From positions 1 to 64,000 of the forward strand of contig JAHEDW010000003.1 of NCBI GenBank assembly GCA_024641025.1: DNA of 64,000 bases, written 5' to 3'. The position numbers were made by a program, and so were the translations under genes. The notes below the pieces were generated by a model that saw only the letters and a list, made by a program, of their open reading frames with translations, had not been told where the DNA came from and did no database searches. The stretch comes from Gallionella sp. (GTDB lineage: Bacteria; Pseudomonadota; Gammaproteobacteria; Burkholderiales; Gallionellaceae). The number at the start of each line of letters is the position of its first letter. The first letter of the stretch is position 1. Below are positions 57,247-64,000 of the stretch, piece by piece.

Positions 57247-58677
57247 TCAATAACGGTAATGGTCTGGTTTGTAAGGGCCATCCTTGGGTACGCCGATATA
57301 AGTGGCTTGCTTGTCGGTAAGAGTGCTTAGCTGCGCATTAAGCGTGGTCAGTTGCAATCTGGCAACCTTCTCATCCAGATGCTTGGGCAAGGTATAGACG
57401 CCGATCGGATAATCCTTGGTTCGGGTGAATAGCTCAATCTGCGCGATGGTCTGGTTTGCGAATGAAGAGGACATCACGTAGGAAGGATGTCCAGTGCCGC
57501 AACCGAGGTTCACCAAACGCCCCTTTGCGAGCAGAATGATCCTCTTGCCGTCAGGGAAGATTACATGGTCGACTTGCGGCTTGATTTCTTCCCACTTGTA
57601 TTTTTCCAGCGAAGCGACGTCGATCTCGTTATCGAAGTGCCCGATGTTGCAGACGATGGCCTGATCTTTCATTTTCACCATGTGGTCATGAGTAATAACG
57701 TGGAAGTTTCCAGTGCAGGTGACAAATATGTCAGCCTTGTCTGCTGCATATTCCATGGTCACTACGCGGTAGCCTTCCATTGCGGCCTGCAATGCACAGA
57801 TTGGGTCTATTTCCGTTACCCAGACTTGGGCGGACAGGGCTCGCATGGCTTGCGCTGAGCCTTTGCCAACATCGCCGTAACCACAAATCAGTGCGACCTT
57901 GCCGGCAATCATTACATCGGTGGCTCGCTTAATCCCGTCAACCAGCGATTCGCGGCAGCCATAAAGATTATCAAATTTTGACTTGGTGACTGAGTCATTG
58001 ACGTTGATTGCAGGGAATTTCAGCTCTCCGCGCTCGTGCATCTGGTAGAGTCGATGCACGCCGGTGGTAGTTTCTTCAGTCACGCCTTGGATCTTGGCAA
58101 GACGGCTTGAATACCAGTTCTTGTCGACAGCGAGCTTGGCTTTGATCGAGGCAAACAGGCAGGTTTCCTCTTCAGAACCGGGATTGCTCAAGAGCGATGC
58201 ATCGTTTTCAGCGCGCGCGCCCAGATGCAACAGTAATGTTGCATCACCCCCGTCATCGAGGATCATGTTGGACATGCCCCCATCCGGCCATTCGAAGATG
58301 CGGTGGGTGTAGTCCCAGTACTCGGTCAGCGTCTCGCCCTTTACAGCGTATACTGCGATACCTTCAGCCGCGATGGCCGCTGCTGCATGATCCTGGGTCG
58401 AATAGATGTTACAGGATGCCCAACGTACCTCAGCACCGAGCGCAGTCAGCGTTTCGATCAGCACGGCGGTCTGGATCGTCATATGAAGTGAACCGGTAAT
58501 ACGCGCGCCCTTGAGAGGCTGGCTTTGAGCGAATTCATCGCGGATTGCCATCAGTCCGGGCATCTCGGTCTCGGCGATTGCTATTTCTTTGCGTCCCCAA
58601 GTGGCCAGGGAGATATCAGCGACTTTGAAATCCGTGGTGTGTTTTGATGCAGCGTTCCCGCTAGTAACTGAGTTCAT
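57247..58677 (-). CDS. ahcY: Adenosylhomocysteinase
   Basis: A 476-residue NAD-dependent enzyme that splits S-adenosylhomocysteine into adenosine and homocysteine, removing the inhibitor of methyltransferases. It has [27 protein letters not shown], the NAD site [15 protein letters not shown] and [11 protein letters not shown], and ends in the conserved PDHYRY. I chose the ATG at 58677 because GGAG lies six bases upstream; the track start four codons earlier has no ribosome site and falls inside the riboswitch hairpin. Confidence 0.97.
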   Translation of the reverse strand: MNSVTSGNAASKHTTDFKVADISLATWGRKEIAIAETEMPGLMAIRDEFAQSQPLKGARITGSLHMTIQTAVLIETLTALGAEVRWASCNIYSTQDHAAAAIAAEGIAVYAVKGETLTEYWDYTHRIFEWPDGGMSNMILDDGGDATLLLHLGARAENDASLLSNPGSEEETCLFASIKAKLAVDKNWYSSRLAKIQGVTEETTTGVHRLYQMHERGELKFPAINVNDSVTKSKFDNLYGCRESLVDGIKRATDVMIAGKVALICGYGDVGKGSAQAMRALSAQVWVTEIDPICALQAAMEGYRVVTMEYAADKADIFVTCTGNFHVITHDHMVKMKDQAIVCNIGHFDNEIDVASLEKYKWEEIKPQVDHVIFPDGKRIILLAKGRLVNLGCGTGHPSYVMSSSFANQTIAQIELFTRTKDYPIGVYTLPKHLDEKVARLQLTTLNAQLSTLTDKQATYIGVPKDGPYKPDHYRY

Positions 58678-58683
58678 AAGTGG

Positions 58684-58708
58684 CTCCATTCATATAGTAA
58701 ATGAATGG
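58684..58708 (-). promoter_or_regulatory. Expression-platform hairpin covering the ahcY ribosome site
   Basis: On the minus strand CCATTCAT pairs with ATGAATGG around a seven-base loop, and the second arm contains the GG of the GGAG ribosome site. Its first arm shares two C bases with the pseudoknot strand GCACCC of the SAH aptamer, so pseudoknot and hairpin cannot both form fully. This predicts translation switched on by SAH. Confidence 0.65.
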
Positions 58709-58786
58709 GTGCGGTTGAAACGTGTAAAGACCTCGAGCCTGACGGGGGACTGGTTGTCCAGACCCGCTGCAGCACCCCTCGAAGGA
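58706..58786 (-). ncRNA. SAH riboswitch upstream of ahcY
   Basis: The leader has the layout of the S-adenosylhomocysteine riboswitch known before ahcY in betaproteobacteria. P1 is CTTCGAG with CTCGAGG; the conserved GGGGTGCTGC follows P1; P2 is GGGTCTGG-ACAA-CCAGTCCC; GTCAGGCTCG closes P1; and the downstream CAACCGCACCC supplies GCACCC, which pairs with GGGTGC as a pseudoknot. In the known class SAH binding raises expression, suiting removal of SAH by AhcY. Confidence 0.88.
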
Positions 58787-58791
58787 CGCGG

Positions 58792-58797
58792 ATTATA
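58792..58797 (-). promoter_or_regulatory. -10 box of ahcY
   Basis: A consensus TATAAT sits so that transcription would start at the first bases of the SAH aptamer. The -35 region is weak (TTAACA with a 19-base spacer). It implies an ahcY promoter of its own, separate from metK. Confidence 0.6.
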
Positions 58798-58817
58798 AAC
58801 CCAAAAGGGGAGTTTTG

Positions 58818-59981
58818 TTAAATCCCGGCATCCGCGCGCAGTGCATTTGCCTTATCAGTTGCTTCCCAGGTAAATTCCGGTTCTTCACGACCGAAGTGTC
58901 CATAGGCAGCAGTCTTCTCGTAGATCGGGCGGAGCAGATCAAGCATTTGTACGATGCCTTTTGGCCGCAGGTCAAAGTGCTTTCTAACCAGTTCCGATAT
59001 CCTTTCATCAGAGATCTTGCCGGTGCCATATGTAGTCACCCATACGCTGGTAGGTTGGGCTACCCCGATCGCATATGAAATTTGGATGAGACACTTGCTG
59101 GCCAACCCTGCAGCCACGATATTTTTGGCTACATACCGCCCGGCGTAAGCCGCAGAGCGGTCTACCTTGGAAGGATCCTTCCCAGAGAACGCACCTCCGC
59201 CGTGCGGTGCGGCGCCACCATAAGTATCAACAATGATCTTGCGCCCGGTCAGGCCACAATCACCCTGTGGACCACCGACGACGAATCGGCCGGTCGGATT
59301 AACCAGATACTTGATGTTACCCTTGACGAGTTGCTTCGGCAGGATAGGCTTGATTATCTCTTCGATTGTAGCTTCACGAATCTTTTCCAGAGTCATTTCA
59401 GGTGAATGCTGTGTGGATAAAACCACTGTGTCTATAGAGTGTGGCTTGCCATCCTCGTAGCGGATGGTGACTTGTGATTTTGCGTCCGGTCGCAACCAGG
59501 GCAAACGCCCGTCGTGGCGCAACTGCGCCTGGCGTTGCACGAGACGGTGCGAAAGATAGATCGGCAGCGGCATGAGCGTATCTGTTTCGTCGCATGCATA
59601 GCCGAACATAAGTCCCTGGTCTCCAGCACCCTGGCCAAGCTCATCATCGTAGGCCTTGTTCACACCTTGGGCAATGTCGGGACTTTGCTTGTCATAAGCA
59701 ACAAGCACCGCGCACCCTTTATAGTCTATGCCAAAATCAGTATTGTCATATCCGATACGCTTGATGGTGTTGCGTGCCACCTGGATGTAATCGACATTGG
59801 CTGTGGTTGTGATTTCGCCTGCCAGTACAACTAAGCCGGTGTTGCACAATGTTTCGGCTGCAATACGCGAATGCCTGTCCTGCGCTAGAATGGCATCCAC
59901 GATCGCATCGGATATCTGGTCGGCTACTTTGTCCGGATGACCTTCGGAAACTGACTCGGATGTGAAGAAATATTCGCTCAT
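58818..59981 (-). CDS. metK: S-adenosylmethionine synthetase
   Basis: A 387-residue enzyme that makes SAM from methionine and ATP. It begins [27 protein letters not shown], with [16 protein letters not shown] and the P-loop-like [19 protein letters not shown]. The ORF track starts 21 codons earlier; the ATG used here has GGAG in front. It precedes ahcY, so SAM is made and its product removed by adjacent genes. Confidence 0.98.
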   Translation of the reverse strand: MSEYFFTSESVSEGHPDKVADQISDAIVDAILAQDRHSRIAAETLCNTGLVVLAGEITTTANVDYIQVARNTIKRIGYDNTDFGIDYKGCAVLVAYDKQSPDIAQGVNKAYDDELGQGAGDQGLMFGYACDETDTLMPLPIYLSHRLVQRQAQLRHDGRLPWLRPDAKSQVTIRYEDGKPHSIDTVVLSTQHSPEMTLEKIREATIEEIIKPILPKQLVKGNIKYLVNPTGRFVVGGPQGDCGLTGRKIIVDTYGGAAPHGGGAFSGKDPSKVDRSAAYAGRYVAKNIVAAGLASKCLIQISYAIGVAQPTSVWVTTYGTGKISDERISELVRKHFDLRPKGIVQMLDLLRPIYEKTAAYGHFGREEPEFTWEATDKANALRADAGI

Positions 59982-60053
59982 GGTTCTCCGTTCGATCACT
60001 TCGTTAGTAAAAAGGGCGCGCATTATAACAAAACTCCCGTTCATTTTGACTTT

Positions 60054-60932
60054 ATGATTTCTTCCTTGATGGTTGGATTATTTGAATTCCTTGCCCGCTT
60101 GCCCTTGTTGGTGTTGCACTGGCTTGGTACATTGCTTGGTTGGGTAACCTACTTGTCTTCACGGAAATATGCCGCGCGATTACAAGAGAACCTACGAAAT
60201 GCAAGGATTGTGCAGTCTGGCAATGAATTGCGAAAATTACAGCACGCCAACATCCGAGAAGCTGGTAAAGGCATTTTGGAGCTACCATGGGTATGGCGGC
60301 GCCCCCTTGGGAAAGTGGTTGCAAGCGTCAAAGAATGCCATGGATGGGATTATGCAGAGGCAGCACATGCAAAGGGCAAAGGCGTAATTTTGTTGACGCC
60401 GCATATTGGTTGCTTCGAGGTCATCAGTCTGTATATAGCAGCACGTCTTCCGATGACATCAATGTATCGTGCTCCGCGGTGGAAATTTCTGGATACTCTG
60501 ATGCATCAGGGACGCGAACGCGGGCAGATGAAGTTGGTGGCGGCTGACTTTGGCGGTGTACGCCAGATGCTCAAGGCGCTGAAGCGTGGGGAATTTATTG
60601 GTGTATTGCCTGATCAAGTGCCGGGCAATGGCGAGGGTGAGTGGGTTTCGTTCTTTGGGCGCCCTGCTTATACGATGACGCTGATCGGTCGCCTGATGGC
60701 ATCTAGTGGTGCCCCAGTTGTGATGTGTTACAGCGTACGTCTTGCAAATGGGGCTGGTTATATTTTGCACTTTTCTCCATTGGATATGGATGCTTCCCGC
60801 TCTATTCCACTTCAAATTAACAGTGCATTGGAAGCAGTGATTCGCAACTGTCCGGAACAATATCTATGGAGTTACAACCGGTACAAGGTTCCACGTGGCG
60901 TTCTGCCTCCGGATGCTGACAAGGGGCAATGA
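60054..60932 (+). CDS. LpxL/HtrB-family lysophospholipid acyltransferase, first copy
   Basis: A 292-residue membrane-anchored acyltransferase of the lipid A late-acyltransferase family. It has an N-terminal hydrophobic helix, the HX4E catalytic motif in [11 protein letters not shown] (residues 121-126 region), MYRAPRW, and [21 protein letters not shown], then WSYNRYK. It may add a secondary acyl chain to lipid A or an ornithine-type lipid. Its stop overlaps the start of a second, related gene. Confidence 0.9.
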   Translation: MISSLMVGLFEFLARLPLLVLHWLGTLLGWVTYLSSRKYAARLQENLRNARIVQSGNELRKLQHANIREAGKGILELPWVWRRPLGKVVASVKECHGWDYAEAAHAKGKGVILLTPHIGCFEVISLYIAARLPMTSMYRAPRWKFLDTLMHQGRERGQMKLVAADFGGVRQMLKALKRGEFIGVLPDQVPGNGEGEWVSFFGRPAYTMTLIGRLMASSGAPVVMCYSVRLANGAGYILHFSPLDMDASRSIPLQINSALEAVIRNCPEQYLWSYNRYKVPRGVLPPDADKGQ

Positions 60933-61801
60933 TGCTGGCACGTCTGGGTGTATTCGTATTTTGGCTGATCCATTTTTTGCCGTTCCGCATTATTGTTGCT
61001 ATTGGTAACGTCATCGGCTTGCTTCTCTACCATTTGGCAGTTGAGCGCCGCCGAGTCGGCACCATCAATTTGAAGCTGTGCTTTCCCGACATGAGTGATG
61101 AGGCGCGAAAGGAACTGTTGCGGAATCACTTCAAGATGTTCGGTAGAGGCCTCATCGAACGCAGCATCCTTTGGTGGTCGAGTGCAGAGCGTATTTCCAG
61201 CCTGATTCGCGTCGAGGGGGTAGAACATTTTGAAGCCTTGAAAGATAAACCGGCAATCCTGCTTACACCCCATTTTGTCGGGATGGATGTGGGGGGGCAG
61301 TGGATCGCCCAGAAGATAGACACGGTGTGCATGTATGCGAACCAAAAAAGCGTCTACTTGACTGAATTGCTCTTAAAGAAACGAGCACGCTTCCGTAACC
61401 AGCATCTTTATTCACGCCAGCAAGGATTGCGCCCCATCCTTAAAGGGATGAGAGCAGGGATGCCGTTCATCTATCCACCTGATCAGGATCAGGGCGTCAA
61501 GGATGGAGCCTTTATTCCCTTCTTCGGGGTGCCTGCAGCAACGATGACCTCAGTTCCCCGAATTGCACAGATGACAGATGCGAAAATTTTGCCCAGTATC
61601 ACTCATCTGTTGCCTGGCGGGGCAGGGTATGTGCTTACCTTTTATCCTCCATGGGATAATTATCCGAGCGGAGATGATATCGCTGATGCACGCCGCATGA
61701 ACGAATTCATCGAGCAGCGTGTTCTCGAAATGCCCGAACAGTATTTTTGGCTGCATAAGCGGTTCAAGACCAGACCGGAAGGTGAAGAAAGGTTCTACTG
61801 A
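60929..61801 (+). CDS. LpxL/HtrB-family acyltransferase, second copy
   Basis: A 290-residue paralogue of the preceding gene with the HX4D form of the motif in [13 protein letters not shown], then [32 protein letters not shown] and [12 protein letters not shown] near the C terminus. This copy is closer to classical LpxL than the first. The pair probably adds two secondary acyl chains of lipid A. It overlaps the previous gene by four bases and ubiD by one base. Confidence 0.92.
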   Translation: MMLARLGVFVFWLIHFLPFRIIVAIGNVIGLLLYHLAVERRRVGTINLKLCFPDMSDEARKELLRNHFKMFGRGLIERSILWWSSAERISSLIRVEGVEHFEALKDKPAILLTPHFVGMDVGGQWIAQKIDTVCMYANQKSVYLTELLLKKRARFRNQHLYSRQQGLRPILKGMRAGMPFIYPPDQDQGVKDGAFIPFFGVPAATMTSVPRIAQMTDAKILPSITHLLPGGAGYVLTFYPPWDNYPSGDDIADARRMNEFIEQRVLEMPEQYFWLHKRFKTRPEGEERFY

Positions 61802-63264
61802 TGAAATACCATGACCTGCGTGATTTTATTTCACAACTTGAGCGGATAGGCGAGTTGAAGCGTGTGACCGTCCCCGTTTCCGCGCATCTTGAAATGACCG
61901 AGATCTGCGACCGGGTACTACGCTCCGGGGGGCCGGCAATATTGTTCGAAAACATCTCTGGGTACAACATGCCTGTTCTGGCAAACCTGTTTGGCACGCC
62001 GCGACGCGTCGCATTAGGTATGGGTGAGGAGTCGGTTGCCGCCTTGCGCGAAGTGGGCAAGTTGCTGTCTTATCTCAAGGAACCCGAACCCCCCAAGGGA
62101 TTAAAGGATGCCTGGGAGAAATGGCCGGTATTGAAGCAAGTTCTCACGATGTCTCCAAAAACGATGTCGTCAGCGCCGTGTCAGAAAATCGTCTGGGAGG
62201 GCAGTGATGTGGATCTCGGCAAGCTGCCAATCCAGACATGTTGGCCAGGCGACATTGCTCCGCTGATTACCTGGGGGTTGGTGGTCACGTCCGGTCCAAA
62301 CAAGCCACGCCAGAATCTTGGCATCTATCGTCAACAAGTGATCGGGCCGAACAAAGTCATCATGCGCTGGTTGGCACATCGCGGGGGTGCCCTCGATTTT
62401 CGCGACCACAATGCGAAGAATCCTGGAATGACTTTCCCGGTCGCGGTGGTGATCGGTGCCGATCCAGCCACCATCCTTGCTGCTGTCACTCCGGTGCCAG
62501 ATAATTTGAGTGAGTATCAGTTTGCAGGATTGCTTCGGGGAAGCAAAACCGAACTGGTAAAATGCATAGGCAGCGATCTGTTGGTGCCTGCTTCAGCTGA
62601 GATTGTGCTCGAGGGTGTGATCTGTCCGGATGAGTATGCACTGGAGGGGCCATTCGGCGACCACACCGGCTACTACAACGAACAGGAAAGATTTCCTGTA
62701 TTCACAATCGAGCGTATCACGATGCGCTCAGATCCAATCTACCATTCTACCTATACCGGCAAACCACCCGATGAACCTTCCATGCTGGGCGTAGCTCTCA
62801 ATGAGGTGTTCGTCCCGCTGTTGCAAAAACAGTTTTCAGAGATCGTGGATTTCTATCTTCCGCCAGAGGGTTGTTCCTATCGTATGGCGGTCGTGAGTAT
62901 CAGAAAGCAATACTCTGGTCACGCAAAGCGCGTTATGTTCGGTATCTGGAGTTTTCTCCGACAGTTCATGTATACCAAGTTCATCATCGTGGTCGATGAG
63001 GACATTGATGTGCGTGACTGGAAAGAAGTCATATGGGCGGTCACTACTCGTGTCGATCCTGTGCGCGATACGCTATTGGTGGATAACACGCCTATCGACT
63101 ATCTTGATTTTGCCAGCCCGGTGTCCGGTCTGGGCGGAAAGATGGGGCTCGATGCAACCAACAAGTGGAAAGGTGAGACACAGCGTGAATGGGGAACGAC
63201 CATTGCGATGGATGAGTCAGTGAAACGTCGTATCGACGAGATGTGGGAAGATCTGGGTTTGTAG
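61801..63264 (+). CDS. ubiD: UbiD decarboxylase
   Basis: A 487-residue prenylated-FMN decarboxylase that removes the carboxyl group of 3-octaprenyl-4-hydroxybenzoate in ubiquinone synthesis. It begins [22 protein letters not shown], has the conserved metal/prFMN region [25 protein letters not shown], the ECPD-equivalent segment [19 protein letters not shown] with catalytic Glu/Asp, and [12 protein letters not shown] at the end. No ubiX partner is in the window. Confidence 0.96.
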   Translation: MKYHDLRDFISQLERIGELKRVTVPVSAHLEMTEICDRVLRSGGPAILFENISGYNMPVLANLFGTPRRVALGMGEESVAALREVGKLLSYLKEPEPPKGLKDAWEKWPVLKQVLTMSPKTMSSAPCQKIVWEGSDVDLGKLPIQTCWPGDIAPLITWGLVVTSGPNKPRQNLGIYRQQVIGPNKVIMRWLAHRGGALDFRDHNAKNPGMTFPVAVVIGADPATILAAVTPVPDNLSEYQFAGLLRGSKTELVKCIGSDLLVPASAEIVLEGVICPDEYALEGPFGDHTGYYNEQERFPVFTIERITMRSDPIYHSTYTGKPPDEPSMLGVALNEVFVPLLQKQFSEIVDFYLPPEGCSYRMAVVSIRKQYSGHAKRVMFGIWSFLRQFMYTKFIIVVDEDIDVRDWKEVIWAVTTRVDPVRDTLLVDNTPIDYLDFASPVSGLGGKMGLDATNKWKGETQREWGTTIAMDESVKRRIDEMWEDLGL

Positions 63265-63310
63265 CACAGCGGTTAAATACACCGGACTTGATTCGGTTTG
63301 TTCGAGCATT

Positions 63311-63850
63311 TTAGAAATTGAACACTGCGCCAATGTAGAGCATGCCGGCGTGAGAGGTATTGGTGAGGGCGGCGTCACCTACAGGATAGCTGTCATAACC
63401 GAATAGTATTCCAGCACTATTGCCAACGTTGAATTTACCCCCAAAGCCAATAGATAAGCCAGTGTTGGTATACGTGAATATGGGGCCACTAAAACCAGGC
63501 TTGGGTGAATCTTCCAAGGAACTACTGGTAATTCCCATCTTCCCATACAAGGAGAATTCAGGACTTAATGGCAGAGTACCTACTCCGCTAATCCCAAATG
63601 ATTTCCCTTTGATGGTGCTGTCAAAAGTATCAAATCCACCGAGTCGATTGAATTCGGCTTCCATTGCAAAATAATCGTTTATGGTGAAACCACCCAACAA
63701 GCTATAGCCGGCCTGGCTATTGTTGGATATGTTAGCGTAATCATAATTGACACTGCCGAACTTGGCGCCAAGGTATAAGCCTGTGTCAGCAGCAGCAGCA
63801 GGCGAAGCTGCGAATGCGGAAAACAGAGCAGCCATAAAAATTTTTTTCAT
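63311..63850 (-). CDS. Small outer-membrane beta-barrel protein
   Basis: A 179-residue protein with signal peptide MKKIFMAALFSAFAASPAAAA and eight or so predicted strands (GLYLGAKFGSVNYDY, YSLLGGFTINDYFAMEAEFNRLGG, FSLYGKMGITSS, SIGFGGKFNVG), ending in the sorting phenylalanine of GAVFNF. It fits the OmpA/OmpW-type small barrel group; the function is unknown. The ATG at 63850 is preferred because AGGGA lies seven bases upstream; the track start is two codons earlier. Confidence 0.82.
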   Translation of the reverse strand: MKKIFMAALFSAFAASPAAAADTGLYLGAKFGSVNYDYANISNNSQAGYSLLGGFTINDYFAMEAEFNRLGGFDTFDSTIKGKSFGISGVGTLPLSPEFSLYGKMGITSSSLEDSPKPGFSGPIFTYTNTGLSIGFGGKFNVGNSAGILFGYDSYPVGDAALTNTSHAGMLYIGAVFNF

Positions 63851-64000
63851 GATCATTTCCCTGAGTTTGGTAATTCAGTGTGGCTAGAAGTATTCAAGTA
63901 GATCTTCATTGTCAGTGTGTTTCACGGCCAAAAATAGGCCAGGGTGCGTCTGGGTGAGAGCAGATCAAAAACTGTATAAGCCTGCGAAGTAATACACATC

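Overview
The window looks like a chromosomal segment of a betaproteobacterium, probably of the Nitrosomonadales (a Gallionellaceae-like iron or sulfur oxidiser is plausible). The evidence is the gene order (nadD-rsfS-rlmH-maf-rng, dusB-fis-purH-purD, metK/ahcY/metF, ptr-like SDR-ttcA), a PilT/PilU pair, HemJ plus HemF haem synthesis, UbiD plus a UbiH-type hydroxylase, and a moderate GC content. This is inferred from protein resemblance; no marker gene was searched. I found no insertion sequence, integrase, prophage or CRISPR array.

Bases 1-3246: the tail of an unknown protein, then a compact four-gene bufferin operon. It encodes a small secreted cysteine peptide (bufA, DUF2282), an MNIO/DUF692 iron enzyme (bufB), a DUF2063 partner (bufC) and a DoxX membrane protein. 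In front of it is an exact GTAACC-N16-CGAA box of the ECF SigF type. A broken EAL-domain fragment follows. Bases 3247-8636: prfC, tRNA-Phe, groEL-groES with a CIRCE operator and a sigma-32 promoter, and a nitronate-monooxygenase-like flavoprotein. Bases 8637-18104: bioA, a small outer-membrane protein, rnpB, a VanZ-like protein, a 2Fe-2S ferredoxin with a hydrolase, a NodIJ-like ABC exporter split by a gap, hemJ and an rRNA methyltransferase.

Bases 18105-34871 are mostly housekeeping: pilU/pilT, the yggS-proC-yggT-DUF167 set, the rng-maf-rlmH-rsfS-nadD set, pyruvate dehydrogenase aceE-aceF, a 5-formyl-THF cyclo-ligase, ilvA, apaG and mltA. Bases 34989-47021: a DsbC-like protein, a UbiH-family hydroxylase, dusB-fis, purH, purD, tsaC, hemF, an unusually long lytic transglycosylase and cca. 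Bases 47102-50026 form a small accessory patch with a beta-propeller-like lipoprotein, an orphan small ORF and an orphan prepilin.

Bases 50269-64000: a MidA-like methyltransferase, a pteridine-reductase-like SDR, ttcA, a YfaZ-like outer-membrane protein, a YhcH protein, trhP-metF-membrane protein, and ahcY-metK with an SAH riboswitch. The window ends with two LpxL-type acyltransferases, ubiD and an outer-membrane barrel protein. The methyl cycle (metF, metK, ahcY) is clustered, and ahcY appears to be controlled by its own substrate SAH.

The best leads are the bufferin operon with its SigF-type promoter, the roughly 215-residue insertion in the lytic transglycosylase, the readable expression platform of the SAH riboswitch, and the overlap of the groEL terminator with the tRNA-Phe promoter.
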